Shown in pieces: positions 8,188 to 16,843 of a DNA stretch of 64,000 bases (position 1 is the first letter of the stretch; each line of letters opens with the position of its first letter). The stretch comes from Stanieria sp964562685 (GTDB taxonomy: Bacteria; Cyanobacteriota; Cyanobacteriia; Cyanobacteriales; Xenococcaceae). The stretch is taken from contig CAZLUP010000013.1 of the NCBI GenBank assembly GCA_964562685.1, positions 8,883 through 72,882 of the forward strand, given 5' to 3'. The translations under genes were made by a program, and so were the position numbers. The notes beneath the pieces are model-generated. The model searched no databases. It was not told the DNA's origin and saw nothing but the letters and a program-made list of their open reading frames with translations.

Positions 8188-9435
8188 ATGAATGCAGAAA
8201 TAATTTGTGTTGGGACAGAAATTTTACTTGGGGACATCCTCAACACTAACTGTCAATATTTAGCTCAACAGTTAGCCAGTTTGGGTATTCCCCATTATTA
8301 TCAAACTGTAGTCGGAGATAATTTAATCAGACTCCAAAAAGCGATCGCGATCGCGATTCGTCGTGCTTCTATTTTAATTTTTACTGGGGGTTTAGGTCCT
8401 ACTCCAGACGATTTAACGACAGAAGGAATTGCTAGTTTTTTTGCTACACCTTTAGTCGAACGTTCGGAAATTATTTACGATATTGAACAAAAATTTGCCC
8501 AAAGAGGGCGAATTATGACTGCTAGCAATCGTAAACAAGCTTTAATTCCAGCAGGAGCAAAAATACTACCCAATCCAATTGGAACTGCACCAGGAATTAT
8601 TTGGCAACCCCAAGACGGTTTAACCATTCTGACTTTTCCTGGCGTACCTGAAGAAATGCAGAAAATGTGGCAAGCAACGGCAGTTCCTTTCCTCAAAAGT
8701 CAGGGTTGGGGACAAGAAGTCATTTATAGTAGAATGTTACGTTTTCGTGGGATTAGTGAATCGGCATTAGCAGAAAAAGTTGCTTCTTTGTTCAAACTTA
8801 CCAACCCCACAGTAGCACCCTATGCTTCTGATGGAGAAGTTCGTTTAAGAGTATCTGCTAAAGCTAAATCAGAATCCGATGCGATCGCTCTAATTGAACC
8901 TGTTGCTCAACAAATTCAAGAAATTGCGGGATTAGATTATTTTGGTGCTGATGAGGATACCCTTGCTAGTGTAGTTGGTAATTTATTACGAAAGCGTGGT
9001 GAAACTCTTAGTGTTGCTGAATCCTGTACTGGTGGGGGGTTGGGAGCAATGCTAACTGATTCTCCAGGCAGTTCGGATTATTTTTTAGGAGGAGTTATTG
9101 CCTATAGTAATAAAGTTAAAGTGGCGTTATTAGATGTCAAACTTACTGATTTAGAACAATTTGGTGCAGTTAGTGATCAAGTAGCCCAACAAATGGCTTG
9201 GGGAGTTAAGCAACGTCTTGGTAGTAATTGGGGTATAGGAATTACAGGTATTGCTGGTCCCGATGGGGGTACAGATACTAAACCTGTTGGTTTGGTTTAC
9301 GTAGGAATAGCTACTCCAGAAGGTGAGGTAATGAGTTATGCTTACCGTTTTGGCACAGAAAGAAGCAGAAATTTAATTCGTTATCTAAGTAGTTGTAATG
9401 CTCTCGATCAATTGCGAAGAAAATTGTTAAGCTAG
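8188..9435 (+). CDS. cinA: CinA family protein (nicotinamide-nucleotide amidase)
   Basis: 415 residues, the full two-domain form. The N-terminal MoCF-like domain (about 1-170) begins with AEIICVGTEILLGD. The C-terminal amidase domain (about 260-415) contains AESCTGGGLGAMLTDSPGSS and GITGIAGPDGGT. CinA proteins hydrolyse nicotinamide mononucleotide and ADP-ribose-type by-products in NAD salvage; the competence name is historical, although CinA is linked to DNA uptake in some bacteria. A tandem HIP1 pair occurs near 8341. It follows the WecA-like gene by 24 bp. Confidence 0.95.
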   Translation: MNAEIICVGTEILLGDILNTNCQYLAQQLASLGIPHYYQTVVGDNLIRLQKAIAIAIRRASILIFTGGLGPTPDDLTTEGIASFFATPLVERSEIIYDIEQKFAQRGRIMTASNRKQALIPAGAKILPNPIGTAPGIIWQPQDGLTILTFPGVPEEMQKMWQATAVPFLKSQGWGQEVIYSRMLRFRGISESALAEKVASLFKLTNPTVAPYASDGEVRLRVSAKAKSESDAIALIEPVAQQIQEIAGLDYFGADEDTLASVVGNLLRKRGETLSVAESCTGGGLGAMLTDSPGSSDYFLGGVIAYSNKVKVALLDVKLTDLEQFGAVSDQVAQQMAWGVKQRLGSNWGIGITGIAGPDGGTDTKPVGLVYVGIATPEGEVMSYAYRFGTERSRNLIRYLSSCNALDQLRRKLLS

Positions 9436-9531
9436 AGCTTGATAACTCTCTCCTAAGAAACAAAATTAGTTACAATAGTCGTTCCGCTTTGGGAGCTTCT
9501 ATCGCCGTCTGCGAAGCGGATTGGGTACTCC

Positions 9532-9561
9532 TATTCCCTATTCCCTATTCCCTATTCCCTA
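9532..9561. repeat. Heptamer microsatellite in the cinA-RTX intergenic region
   Basis: The heptamer TATTCCC is repeated a little over four times. It sits in a 322-bp intergenic stretch (9436-9757) that also has a 7-bp inverted repeat, TCCGCTT/AAGCGGA (9483-9489 with 9514-9520). I see no gene there. Such repeats are common low-complexity spacers in cyanobacterial genomes. Confidence 0.7.
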
Positions 9562-9757
9562 AATTCAACCGAGTTTAATTAGACTTATGTAAGAGGTCTA
9601 TTAATAAAAAAACAGCAAAGATTTAATTCAATTAATCTCTGCTTCACTAATTACATTAGTTAAATAAAAAAACTAGTCAAATACGGTGTAAATAGCACCA
9701 CTATTAGAAACAGATAAAAATTTTATTTTTGTAGAAACGTAATATATTACGTCTTTA

Positions 9758-10510
9758 CTAAATATTATATTCATTAATAAAGTTATCTGAATCAAACTGA
9801 TTAGCATTAACATTAAAAACAGTAGCTAAAATTTCATTACTATCTGTAATTTTAATTAAAGCATTATTGCCACTTTGAGTAATGGTTAGTTGTCCAAAAG
9901 TTAAACTTCCTGCTAAAGCAATTTGATCTTGGTCAAACACAAAATCTCTAATCTGATCTTGACCTTCTCCTCTGGCTAAAACAAAAATATCATCATTGGC
10001 ACCACCAATTAAAATATCCGAACCTGCACCACCAATGAGAGTATCAGTTCCATTTCCGCCGTTCAGAGTATCTCTGGCAATTCCTCCATTAAGATAGTCA
10101 TTATCATCTCCACCTAACAGAGAGTCAGAACCAGAACCACCAGTTAAAGTATCATTCCCTTTACGACCCTCAAGAATATCATTACCTGCTTGACCGAATA
10201 AAGTATCGTTGCCTACTCCACCGAAAAGAGTGTCGTTACCAGCACCACCATCGAGAAAATCGTTGCCTTCATTTCCAGCATCTAAGCGGTCGTTACCAGC
10301 TTGCCCAAAAAGGGTGTCGTTGCCAACGCCACCGTTGAGATTATCATCTCCATTGCCACCAAGCAGAGAATCATCTCCTTCTTGTCCTTGAATGCTATCA
10401 TTACCATCTCTACCATTCAGGGTATCGTTGCCTTCAGCACCCAAAATAGTATCGTTACCAATTGTTCCTATTAAGGAATCATCATCAGCAGTTCCAGGAA
10501 TAAAAGCCAT
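9758..10510 (-). CDS. RTX calcium-binding protein (haemolysin-type nonapeptide repeats)
   Basis: 250 residues made almost entirely of GGxGxDxxx-type nonapeptides (about residues 10-170), such as GNDTLFGGVGNDTLFGQ. A C-terminal domain follows with DDIFVLARGEGQDQIRDF, the usual cap of RTX proteins. The repeats bind calcium and fold into a parallel beta-roll outside the cell; export is normally by type I secretion with an uncleaved C-terminal signal. There is no N-terminal signal peptide and no secretion gene next to it. No enzymatic domain is present, so a structural, surface-layer or adhesion role is possible but unproven. The 230-bp upstream region (10587-10816) is shared with the divergent kinase gene. 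Confidence 0.9.
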   Translation of the reverse strand: MAFIPGTADDDSLIGTIGNDTILGAEGNDTLNGRDGNDSIQGQEGDDSLLGGNGDDNLNGGVGNDTLFGQAGNDRLDAGNEGNDFLDGGAGNDTLFGGVGNDTLFGQAGNDILEGRKGNDTLTGGSGSDSLLGGDDNDYLNGGIARDTLNGGNGTDTLIGGAGSDILIGGANDDIFVLARGEGQDQIRDFVFDQDQIALAGSLTFGQLTITQSGNNALIKITDSNEILATVFNVNANQFDSDNFINEYNI

Positions 10511-10816
10511 ATTTAACCTTGATTATTTGTTTAAGAGAACACTAACTAATTTAATGATGAAACCTAAATTGTTTATGAAAGTTTGATGAGAAAAAATTCA
10601 TCCAAAAATTAGTTTTTGCTACTTTACAAATAAGATAAAATTGTAAGTTTCTCTTTAAGATTTTATGAATTTTTAGTTAATTATTAGCATACTGACTTTC
10701 TTAAGTATAATCAATCAAGAAAAAACTCTAAATAAATATTTAATTTAAACTAAATAGCTAAATAAAACAGAGCTAAGTTTTAAAATTTAAAAGAGAAAGA
10801 ATTATTTAAGATAAAA

Positions 10817-11686
10817 ATGTGGCAAGAAATAGCAAAAGCAATCTCAGAAGCGACAGCAAATAGTTTTGAAATTGAAACCACTCGCTCGGTTGGTGGTGGA
10901 TGTATTAACCAAGGTTACAAAGTAAGTGGCAATGGCAAGAATTATTTTGTCAAACTTAATCAAGCTTCTCAAGTAGAAATGTTTGTTGCTGAAGCTTTAG
11001 GTTTAGAACAAATGTATGCAACAGACACGATTATTGTACCGCAACCAATTTGTTGGGGAGTAGCTGGTAATTCTGGTTATTTGGTTTTGGAATGGTTAGA
11101 TTTAGGAAGCGGTAATTCTCAAGCATGGTCAGAAATGGGAAAACAATTGGCAGCCATGCATCAAAAGGGAATTACTGACAAGTTTGGCTGGGATAGAAAC
11201 AATACAATCGGTTCTACTCCTCAAATTAATACCTGGATGGATAATTGGGCAGATTTTTTTGCCGAACAACGAATTGGTTATCAATTAAAGTTAGCTAAAC
11301 GTCGTGGGGGAAATTTTCCTGATTCTCATCAAGTTGTAGAAACAGTGAGAAAACAATTAGCTGACAGACAACCAGAGGCTTCAATTGTACACGGGGATTT
11401 ATGGTCAGGAAATGCAGCCGTTACTAGAAATGGTCAACCAGTAATTTTAGATCCTGCTACTTATTATGGCGATCGCGAGGTGGATTTGGCAATGACAGAA
11501 TTATTTGGTGGTTTTCCTGCTGCTTTTTATCGTGGCTATAATCAATTTTGGCAGTTAGATTCAGGTTATACACAAAGAAAAACGATTTACAATCTTTATC
11601 ACGTTCTGAATCACTTTAATTTATTTGGTGGTGGCTACAGTTCGCAAGCGAATCGAATGATTTCTCAAATTCTTAAAGATAGTTGA
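10817..11686 (+). CDS. Fructosamine kinase family protein
   Basis: 289 residues, typical of the fructosamine-3-kinase family. The nucleotide-binding loop is near residues 24-36 (SVGGGCINQGYKV). The catalytic aspartate lies in HGDLWSGN, with the metal-binding aspartate in VILDPATYYGDREVDLAMTE. Family members phosphorylate sugar-modified amines so that glycated proteins are repaired; in bacteria many act on ribulosamines. The protein should be cytoplasmic. The ATG at 10817 gives the standard N-terminus. It stands alone, divergent from the RTX gene. Confidence 0.9.
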   Translation: MWQEIAKAISEATANSFEIETTRSVGGGCINQGYKVSGNGKNYFVKLNQASQVEMFVAEALGLEQMYATDTIIVPQPICWGVAGNSGYLVLEWLDLGSGNSQAWSEMGKQLAAMHQKGITDKFGWDRNNTIGSTPQINTWMDNWADFFAEQRIGYQLKLAKRRGGNFPDSHQVVETVRKQLADRQPEASIVHGDLWSGNAAVTRNGQPVILDPATYYGDREVDLAMTELFGGFPAAFYRGYNQFWQLDSGYTQRKTIYNLYHVLNHFNLFGGGYSSQANRMISQILKDS

Positions 11687-11901
11687 TTGTTAATATAGCG
11701 TTTCTCACATTAATGAAATACAGTCGAAGATACTGGTTTTTTGTTAATGGTTGATTATTCATCCCTCATCATTCATAGTTCATAACTGGTAACTTATAGC
11801 GATTAAGTAAATCAATCTAGTTAAACTTAAAATCTGCTAATAAACTGTATTCTCTGTTCCCTTTTCTCTTTCTTTAGTATTTAATATTTAGAGCTACTTA
11901 T

Positions 11902-13293
11902 TCAAGAACATTTTTGCTGTTGTTTTTTTAATTTGGTTTGAAAATAAGAAGGTATTCCTAATTCAGCTTGACGCATCAGTAGATTAAATTGTTGTTGGAA
12001 ATGTTGGGCAACGGTAGCATTCTTAATAATTAAAAGATTTTCATCATTATTATGATTGGCAGCCTCTGACCAATTGTGTGAGCCAGTAATTACTGTATTG
12101 TGATCAATTACGGCAAACTTGTGATGAAGTTTATCTCCTTTAACTAATTGAGCTATTCCTACCGTATTAATTGATTTCGACCAAGGATTATTATTAGACT
12201 CATATTTACAGCGATCGCGTAAAGCAACTCCCCACATATCTAATACTTCACTATAAAAACGTAAAGCAAATTCTGGTTCAAATACGCCTTGAATTTTAAC
12301 TTGCTTTTGTTGTGCTTGTGCAAGTAAATCAACTAATTTTTGTTCACTAAAAACAAACAAAGCCAAATCAATCGAATTATTTGCATTGCTAATAGCTTTA
12401 CCAATTAAACCATTGCTGCTAATTTGCCAATTTTTACTAGGAGAAGTAGGAGAAAATTGTATTTCTACAGTAGTATCATTCCAAACAATTTTTTGCGGAG
12501 AACGATAAGGTTTTGCTAAACCAAACAAACTATCAAAATCGCCACCAACTCCATCACCCCACATATAATTAAATTCTTCAGTAAAGAATCGAGCCAATTC
12601 TTGATTGTTAATTACCAATAAATTATTAGCATTCCCTCTAGTTTCAGGATTATTAAAATCTCCATGAGTATCACTTAGAGTATAGTTAACCGAGCCAGTG
12701 ACTACAATTTTCTGGTCAACAATCATAAACTTATGATGCATCAAACCACTGCCTTTTGAACCATCGGCAGTATCATCAATTAATGGAATACCCGCATTTT
12801 TTAAAATAATTAAAGCATCACCTTGAGCAATTTCAGAATTACTAAGCCTACCATCTTGATTACTATCAATGAATGCTAAAAAATCTTGATATTTAGAGCG
12901 GTCTCGAACAGGAAGTCTATTGATTTCTGTTGAATTTAATTGGCTAAGAGGACGACTATAATTATTATCCAAAATTACTCTTACCTTAACTCCTGCTCGA
13001 TATTTTTGAGCTAAAGCTTGAGCTATTTTAGGTAGTTTAAATTCTTGGACAGCTAAATCTATACTTGATTGAGCAGAATTAATTGATTTTAGAATAACTT
13101 CTTCTAAATTGTCTCCCGATCTAGTGATTTTACGATAAGGATCGGTATAACTATTTCCTAAATCAGCTTGATGATTAAAATAAACTTGAATAAATCGATC
13201 TTGCTCTAAATTAATTGTTTTAGATTTACTTTGATGGCAAGCTGAAACTAAACTAGCTAAAACAAAACAATAAATTATTAAAGATTTAGACAT
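11902..13293 (-). CDS. Phospholipase D-fold lipoprotein with embedded EF-hand
   Basis: 463 residues. A lipoprotein signal ends at C19 (LVSAC). Two HKD half-sites follow: HHKFMIVD with downstream GSVNYT (H187, K189 region) and HHKFAVID with GSHNWSEAANHNNDEN (H391 region), the paired catalytic sites of the phospholipase D/nuclease superfamily. Between the first strand region and the first HKD lies DSNQDGRLSNSE (residues 143-154), a canonical EF-hand loop with D, N, D and E at ligand positions 1, 3, 5 and 12. This suggests a calcium-dependent, membrane-anchored phosphodiesterase acting on lipid or nucleic acid in the periplasm. The substrate is unknown. The flanking genes give no functional hint. 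Confidence 0.88.
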   Translation of the reverse strand: MSKSLIIYCFVLASLVSACHQSKSKTINLEQDRFIQVYFNHQADLGNSYTDPYRKITRSGDNLEEVILKSINSAQSSIDLAVQEFKLPKIAQALAQKYRAGVKVRVILDNNYSRPLSQLNSTEINRLPVRDRSKYQDFLAFIDSNQDGRLSNSEIAQGDALIILKNAGIPLIDDTADGSKGSGLMHHKFMIVDQKIVVTGSVNYTLSDTHGDFNNPETRGNANNLLVINNQELARFFTEEFNYMWGDGVGGDFDSLFGLAKPYRSPQKIVWNDTTVEIQFSPTSPSKNWQISSNGLIGKAISNANNSIDLALFVFSEQKLVDLLAQAQQKQVKIQGVFEPEFALRFYSEVLDMWGVALRDRCKYESNNNPWSKSINTVGIAQLVKGDKLHHKFAVIDHNTVITGSHNWSEAANHNNDENLLIIKNATVAQHFQQQFNLLMRQAELGIPSYFQTKLKKQQQKCS

Positions 13294-13488
13294 AGAAAAA
13301 CTTGTTTAAATAAGATAAACTTTCATCTTATTTAAACTAATAACAAACGACCAACCATCATAACTCTTAAATCAGCAATTATTACTCGAACAACTTTAAA
13401 AGTAGACAGTAAACATAGTCGAGGTGATAAGATACCTGAAGCTCTAATCGCTTTTCTTTATAAGCCTAAATTAGGTAAAGTATAGACT

Positions 13489-14088
13489 ATGTTAACTTTC
13501 AAGATTAATCGCCTCAAAGTTAGTTTTTTAACTTGCTTAACCCTAGCCTCGATTGTAATCACCCCTTCTCCACTCAAAGCACAAACACCTGCACAACCAA
13601 CCCCAGAAAATCCTTCAGTAACCCCCACCGAAGATTTATCTGACCCCAACAATCTTCGTCCTCTAACTCAATCTGATAGTATTTTGAGTTTGAAAGGAGG
13701 ACAAAAATTGATGTCTGAAGCCAAAACAGCGATTGATGCAGAACAATATGATGTGGCTGCCGAAAAATTGCAAAAAGCTCGTCAAGTTTTCAATCAATTG
13801 TCTAATTTTTACCTCCAACTTTTTGATAGTTTCTCTGGAATTGACAACCGTATCGCTGAAGGACAAAGGAAAAAAGCTTTGGAAACAGGACAAATGCGAG
13901 ATGAAGCTACCTATCAACTAGCTTTAGTTCATCGCGCACAAAATCAACCAGAGTTATCTGTACCATTATTAATACAGGTGGTTAAATCCCAGAATCCTAC
14001 CACTGAATTAGGCAAAAAAGCTTATCAACAACTGTTTGAAATTGGCTTTGTTGAAGATTCTTTTCCTACTTCCAATTCTGCTCAGTAA
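13489..14088 (+). CDS. Exported helical (TPR-like) protein of unknown function
   Basis: 199 residues. An N-terminal signal peptide is visible (positive start, then hydrophobic FLTCLTLASIVIT, likely cleavage after LKAQ near residue 31). A Pro/Thr-rich spacer follows, then a helical region from about residue 75. AKTAIDAEQYDVAAEKLQKA and the later QLALVHRAQNQPELSVPLL look like TPR-type helix pairs. A periplasmic scaffold or assembly role is plausible but inferred. The bolA gene follows after 84 bp on the same strand. I do not recognise a named family. Confidence 0.65.
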   Translation: MLTFKINRLKVSFLTCLTLASIVITPSPLKAQTPAQPTPENPSVTPTEDLSDPNNLRPLTQSDSILSLKGGQKLMSEAKTAIDAEQYDVAAEKLQKARQVFNQLSNFYLQLFDSFSGIDNRIAEGQRKKALETGQMRDEATYQLALVHRAQNQPELSVPLLIQVVKSQNPTTELGKKAYQQLFEIGFVEDSFPTSNSAQ

Positions 14089-14172
14089 TTCTTAATTAAC
14101 TTCGAGTTAGTTGAATTTGAATAAATACGTCAAAATAATTGAAGTAATTGCTATCTCAATCAAGGAGAGTTT

Positions 14173-14433
14173 ATGATTAACTTGAAATTAGTTGAAACAA
14201 TGATCAAAGAAAAATTACCTGATGCTCAAGTTATAGTAAGAGATTTGACAGGTGGTGGTGATCATCTTGAAGCGATCGTTGTCTCTGCTGAATTTGAAGG
14301 AAAAAGTAGAGTTAAACAACATCAACTTGTTTATGGAGCATTACAAGAAGCAATGGCATCAGAAGCTATTCATGCTTTGGCTTTAAAAACTTACACTCCT
14401 CAAGCTTGGCAAGCAACAGGTCAACTTGTTTAA
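14173..14433 (+). CDS. bolA: BolA family protein
   Basis: 86 residues, matching the short BolA/YrbA class. The core has the beta-alpha pattern with VRDLTGGGDHLEAIVVS and the conserved H in RVKQHQLVYGALQ that can act as an Fe-S ligand. BolA proteins bind CGFS glutaredoxins and share a bridging 2Fe-2S cluster, linking iron status to regulation or cluster delivery. A clear Shine-Dalgarno, AAGGAG, lies 7 bp upstream of the ATG. A monothiol glutaredoxin gene lies 81 bp downstream, the classical partner arrangement. Confidence 0.93.
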   Translation: MINLKLVETMIKEKLPDAQVIVRDLTGGGDHLEAIVVSAEFEGKSRVKQHQLVYGALQEAMASEAIHALALKTYTPQAWQATGQLV

Positions 14434-14514
14434 ATTTTAAGTAAGTTTATAGTATTAGTTACCATCAAGCTAAAAATTTTTTTTGTAGTTTTTTCAATTT
14501 GTGAAGAGGAATTT

Positions 14515-14838
14515 ATGACTACTGCTGTAAAAGATAGAATCGATCAATTAATTAATAACAACAAAATTTTGGTCTTTATGAAAGGCTCAAAATTAATGCC
14601 TCAATGTGGTTTCTCTAATAATGTAGTGCAAATTCTTAATACTTTAGGTGTTCCCTACGAAACAGTTGACGTACTAGCAGACATGGACATCCGCCAAGGG
14701 ATTAAGGAATATTCTAACTGGCCTACTATTCCCCAAGTTTATATTAATGGAGAATTTGTTGGTGGTTCAGATATTATGATTGAACTCTATCAAAGCGGTG
14801 AATTACAACAAATGGTAGAAGTAGCTCTAGCTTCTTAA
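14515..14838 (+). CDS. grxD: Monothiol glutaredoxin, Grx4/GrxD type
   Basis: 107 residues with the CGFS active site at C31-S34 and the family motifs WPTIPQVYINGEFVGG and GGSDIM for glutathione binding. These proteins dimerise around a glutathione-ligated 2Fe-2S cluster and pass it to apo-proteins or to BolA. The Shine-Dalgarno AGAGGA precedes the ATG at normal spacing. The preceding gene is bolA, so a shared operon and a physical complex are strongly suggested by both family knowledge and context. Confidence 0.95.
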   Translation: MTTAVKDRIDQLINNNKILVFMKGSKLMPQCGFSNNVVQILNTLGVPYETVDVLADMDIRQGIKEYSNWPTIPQVYINGEFVGGSDIMIELYQSGELQQMVEVALAS

Positions 14839-14951
14839 AACTTAACTCACCAAAGGGGAAGTAAATTGACAGTACCAAATATTTAGCAATTATAATTAAG
14901 CTAGTTAATTGCTATGTAAATGGTAACTAATCAATACCACCCCTTCATCTT

Positions 14952-15203
14952 CTAATAATAATCTGATTCTGGTTGTGGCATCGATAACTCAAAATTGGAA
15001 GGATCGCGAAGAAATCTGAATGCTTCTTCTTCTAATCGATTAATTTGATATGGCTCGATATTGTTGCTATGTCGCAGACAAGCAAGATAACCTTCCATAT
15101 ACATTCTCATTTCTTCAAAACGATAACCTCTTTGCCATAGATCAACCATAGCATCGGTGAGTTTTTGATAATAACGTATAGTTTGACTATTTTGGAGCAT
15201 CAT
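14952..15203 (-). CDS. Conserved cyanobacterial small protein (DUF6761-like)
   Basis: 83 residues, acidic and helical. The pattern TIRYYQKLTDAMVDLWQRGY, then a YLACLRHSN segment, and a C-terminal FLRDPSNFE followed by QPESDYY is one I associate with a short cyanobacteria-specific family (DUF6761, from memory). No signal peptide or metal site is seen. It is antisense to its neighbours, ending 114 bp after grxD. A second start is possible at the second Met. Function unknown. Confidence 0.75.
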   Translation of the reverse strand: MMLQNSQTIRYYQKLTDAMVDLWQRGYRFEEMRMYMEGYLACLRHSNNIEPYQINRLEEEAFRFLRDPSNFELSMPQPESDYY

Positions 15204-15537
15204 TTTTTTTTACCTGGCTTGGAGCTAAACAGCAAAAATTAAATTTTAATTAAACTATTGAAAATAGCTTTGGTTACAGTAGGTGTTTATATATAGACTG
15301 TGATATTTAGTCCGTTTGTGTGAATTGGATTAAATTGTTTCACTATAAATTTATTTTACCTAGTTAACAAAGCCCAGATTGGGGGAATTTTCTTTTATTT
15401 TTAGAAATTTGTTCTCTATTACGGCTTTTTTGTAGGACTTGAAGCAATTGTCAGGACTCTCTTAAAATGATGCTTTGGGCAACTCTTTTTATAATACAAT
15501 TGAACTAGATTAGCACTTAATTATATAATTATTTTTT
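15204..15537 (+). promoter_or_regulatory. Intergenic region upstream of dnaN
   Basis: 334 bp without a gene, between a minus-strand small gene and dnaN. A TATAAT lies at 15490-15495, 43 bp before the dnaN ATG, without a convincing -35. I looked for DnaA boxes (TTWTNCACA) because replication origins often lie near dnaN and found none, so this is not called an origin. Confidence 0.3.
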
Positions 15538-16821
15538 ATGAAAATTATTTGTAGTCAAAGCGATCTTAATAGTAATTTGTCTCTGGTGAGTCGAATAGTT
15601 CCTTCTCGCCCTGAACCCTTGGTACTAGGCAATGTACTTGTTATTGCTGATGAAACTACCCAAAGAGTTAGTTTAACTGTTTTTGATGGAAATTTGGCAA
15701 TTCGGACAAGTTTTAATGCTGAAGTGAGCGAAGGAGGTTCGATTACTTTACCAGCTAAACTATTTAACGATATTGTGTCTAAATTACCAGAAATGGAAAT
15801 TAACTTGGATGTAAACACATCTGGCGAAGATAATTCTTCAATAATTGCTTCAGGAGATGAGCAAAATATTGTTGTTACTTTAAGTTCTCCTTCTGGAAAA
15901 TATCAACTTTCTGGAATTGATGCTTCAGAATTTCCCGAACTTCCTACCATGAATACTGGAGAAGAAAATGCATCGTCTGAATTCAACCTAGAAGAACAAA
16001 ATGTCTATACCGTTTTGCTTCCAGTATCTGCATTAGTTGAAGGTTTAAAATGCTGTTTGTTTGCTGCTAGTATCGAATTATCAAAGCAAATTTTGACAGG
16101 TATTCATTTTAAAACCCAGAGAGACACCTCTGCCGTCAATAGTTTAGAGTTTGCTGCTACTGATAGTCATCGTTTGGCGGTTGTACAAACTCCTTTAGAA
16201 GTAACAGAAAACTCCGAAGTAGAAACTACATCATTCGAAGAATCCCTAGCGCAAACAACTCATCCTTGTAAAGATTTTGCCGTGACAATTCCTGCGAAAG
16301 CTTTAAGAGAATTAGAAAGAATTTTAGCTAGTAGTCCAGTAGATCAAATAATTAAATTTAGTTTTGATGAAACCCAGGTTATTTTTGAATTAGGAAATAA
16401 ACGTTTAAGCAGTTTAAAATTAACTGGCTCTTATCCTGCTTATAACCAATTAATTCCACGGAGTTTTAGTCGACAAATGATAGTAGATCGGAAACGACTA
16501 ATAAATAGTTTAGAATTGGTAGCAGTTTTAGCTCAAAAAAATAATATTGTTAAGTTTAGTCTTGATAGCGAAGCTCAAAAGTTATTTCTCTCGGTTGATG
16601 CTAGAGATGTGGGCAATGCTAAAGAAACTTTACCTGCGGAAATAATTGGTGAAAATATCGATATTGCTTTTAATATTAAGTATTTAATGGATGGACTTAA
16701 AGCGATGCCTGCATCAGAAATTAAAATGCAATTGAATGAATGGAATCAACCTGTGATTTTTACTCCTGTAGGTGGTTTTAAAATGACTTATTTAGTAATG
16801 CCTGTACAACTTAGAAATTAA
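15538..16821 (+). CDS. dnaN: DNA polymerase III beta subunit (sliding clamp)
   Basis: 427 residues, longer than the usual 365-380. The extra length appears as acidic insertions near residues 135-150 and 220-245 (for example NSEVETTSFEES), between normal clamp domains. The N-terminus MKIICSQSDLNSNLSLVSRIVPSRP and the C-terminus ending VMPVQLRN are canonical. The protein forms the dimeric ring that tethers the replicative polymerase to DNA. The ATG at 15538 gives the conserved start. The TonB-like gene begins 22 bp downstream, so the two may share a transcript. Confidence 0.95.
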   Translation: MKIICSQSDLNSNLSLVSRIVPSRPEPLVLGNVLVIADETTQRVSLTVFDGNLAIRTSFNAEVSEGGSITLPAKLFNDIVSKLPEMEINLDVNTSGEDNSSIIASGDEQNIVVTLSSPSGKYQLSGIDASEFPELPTMNTGEENASSEFNLEEQNVYTVLLPVSALVEGLKCCLFAASIELSKQILTGIHFKTQRDTSAVNSLEFAATDSHRLAVVQTPLEVTENSEVETTSFEESLAQTTHPCKDFAVTIPAKALRELERILASSPVDQIIKFSFDETQVIFELGNKRLSSLKLTGSYPAYNQLIPRSFSRQMIVDRKRLINSLELVAVLAQKNNIVKFSLDSEAQKLFLSVDARDVGNAKETLPAEIIGENIDIAFNIKYLMDGLKAMPASEIKMQLNEWNQPVIFTPVGGFKMTYLVMPVQLRN

Positions 16822-16843
16822 ATTAAAATTCCTTGCTGCTGGT

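Noticed and set aside
10209..10586. Plus-strand Ser/Pro-rich ORFs opposite the RTX gene
   Set aside because: They are antisense shadows of the nonapeptide repeat coding sequence.
15204..15537. Replication origin next to dnaN
   Set aside because: No DnaA-box cluster was found in this region, and dnaA is not in the window. Adjacency to dnaN alone is weak evidence in cyanobacteria.
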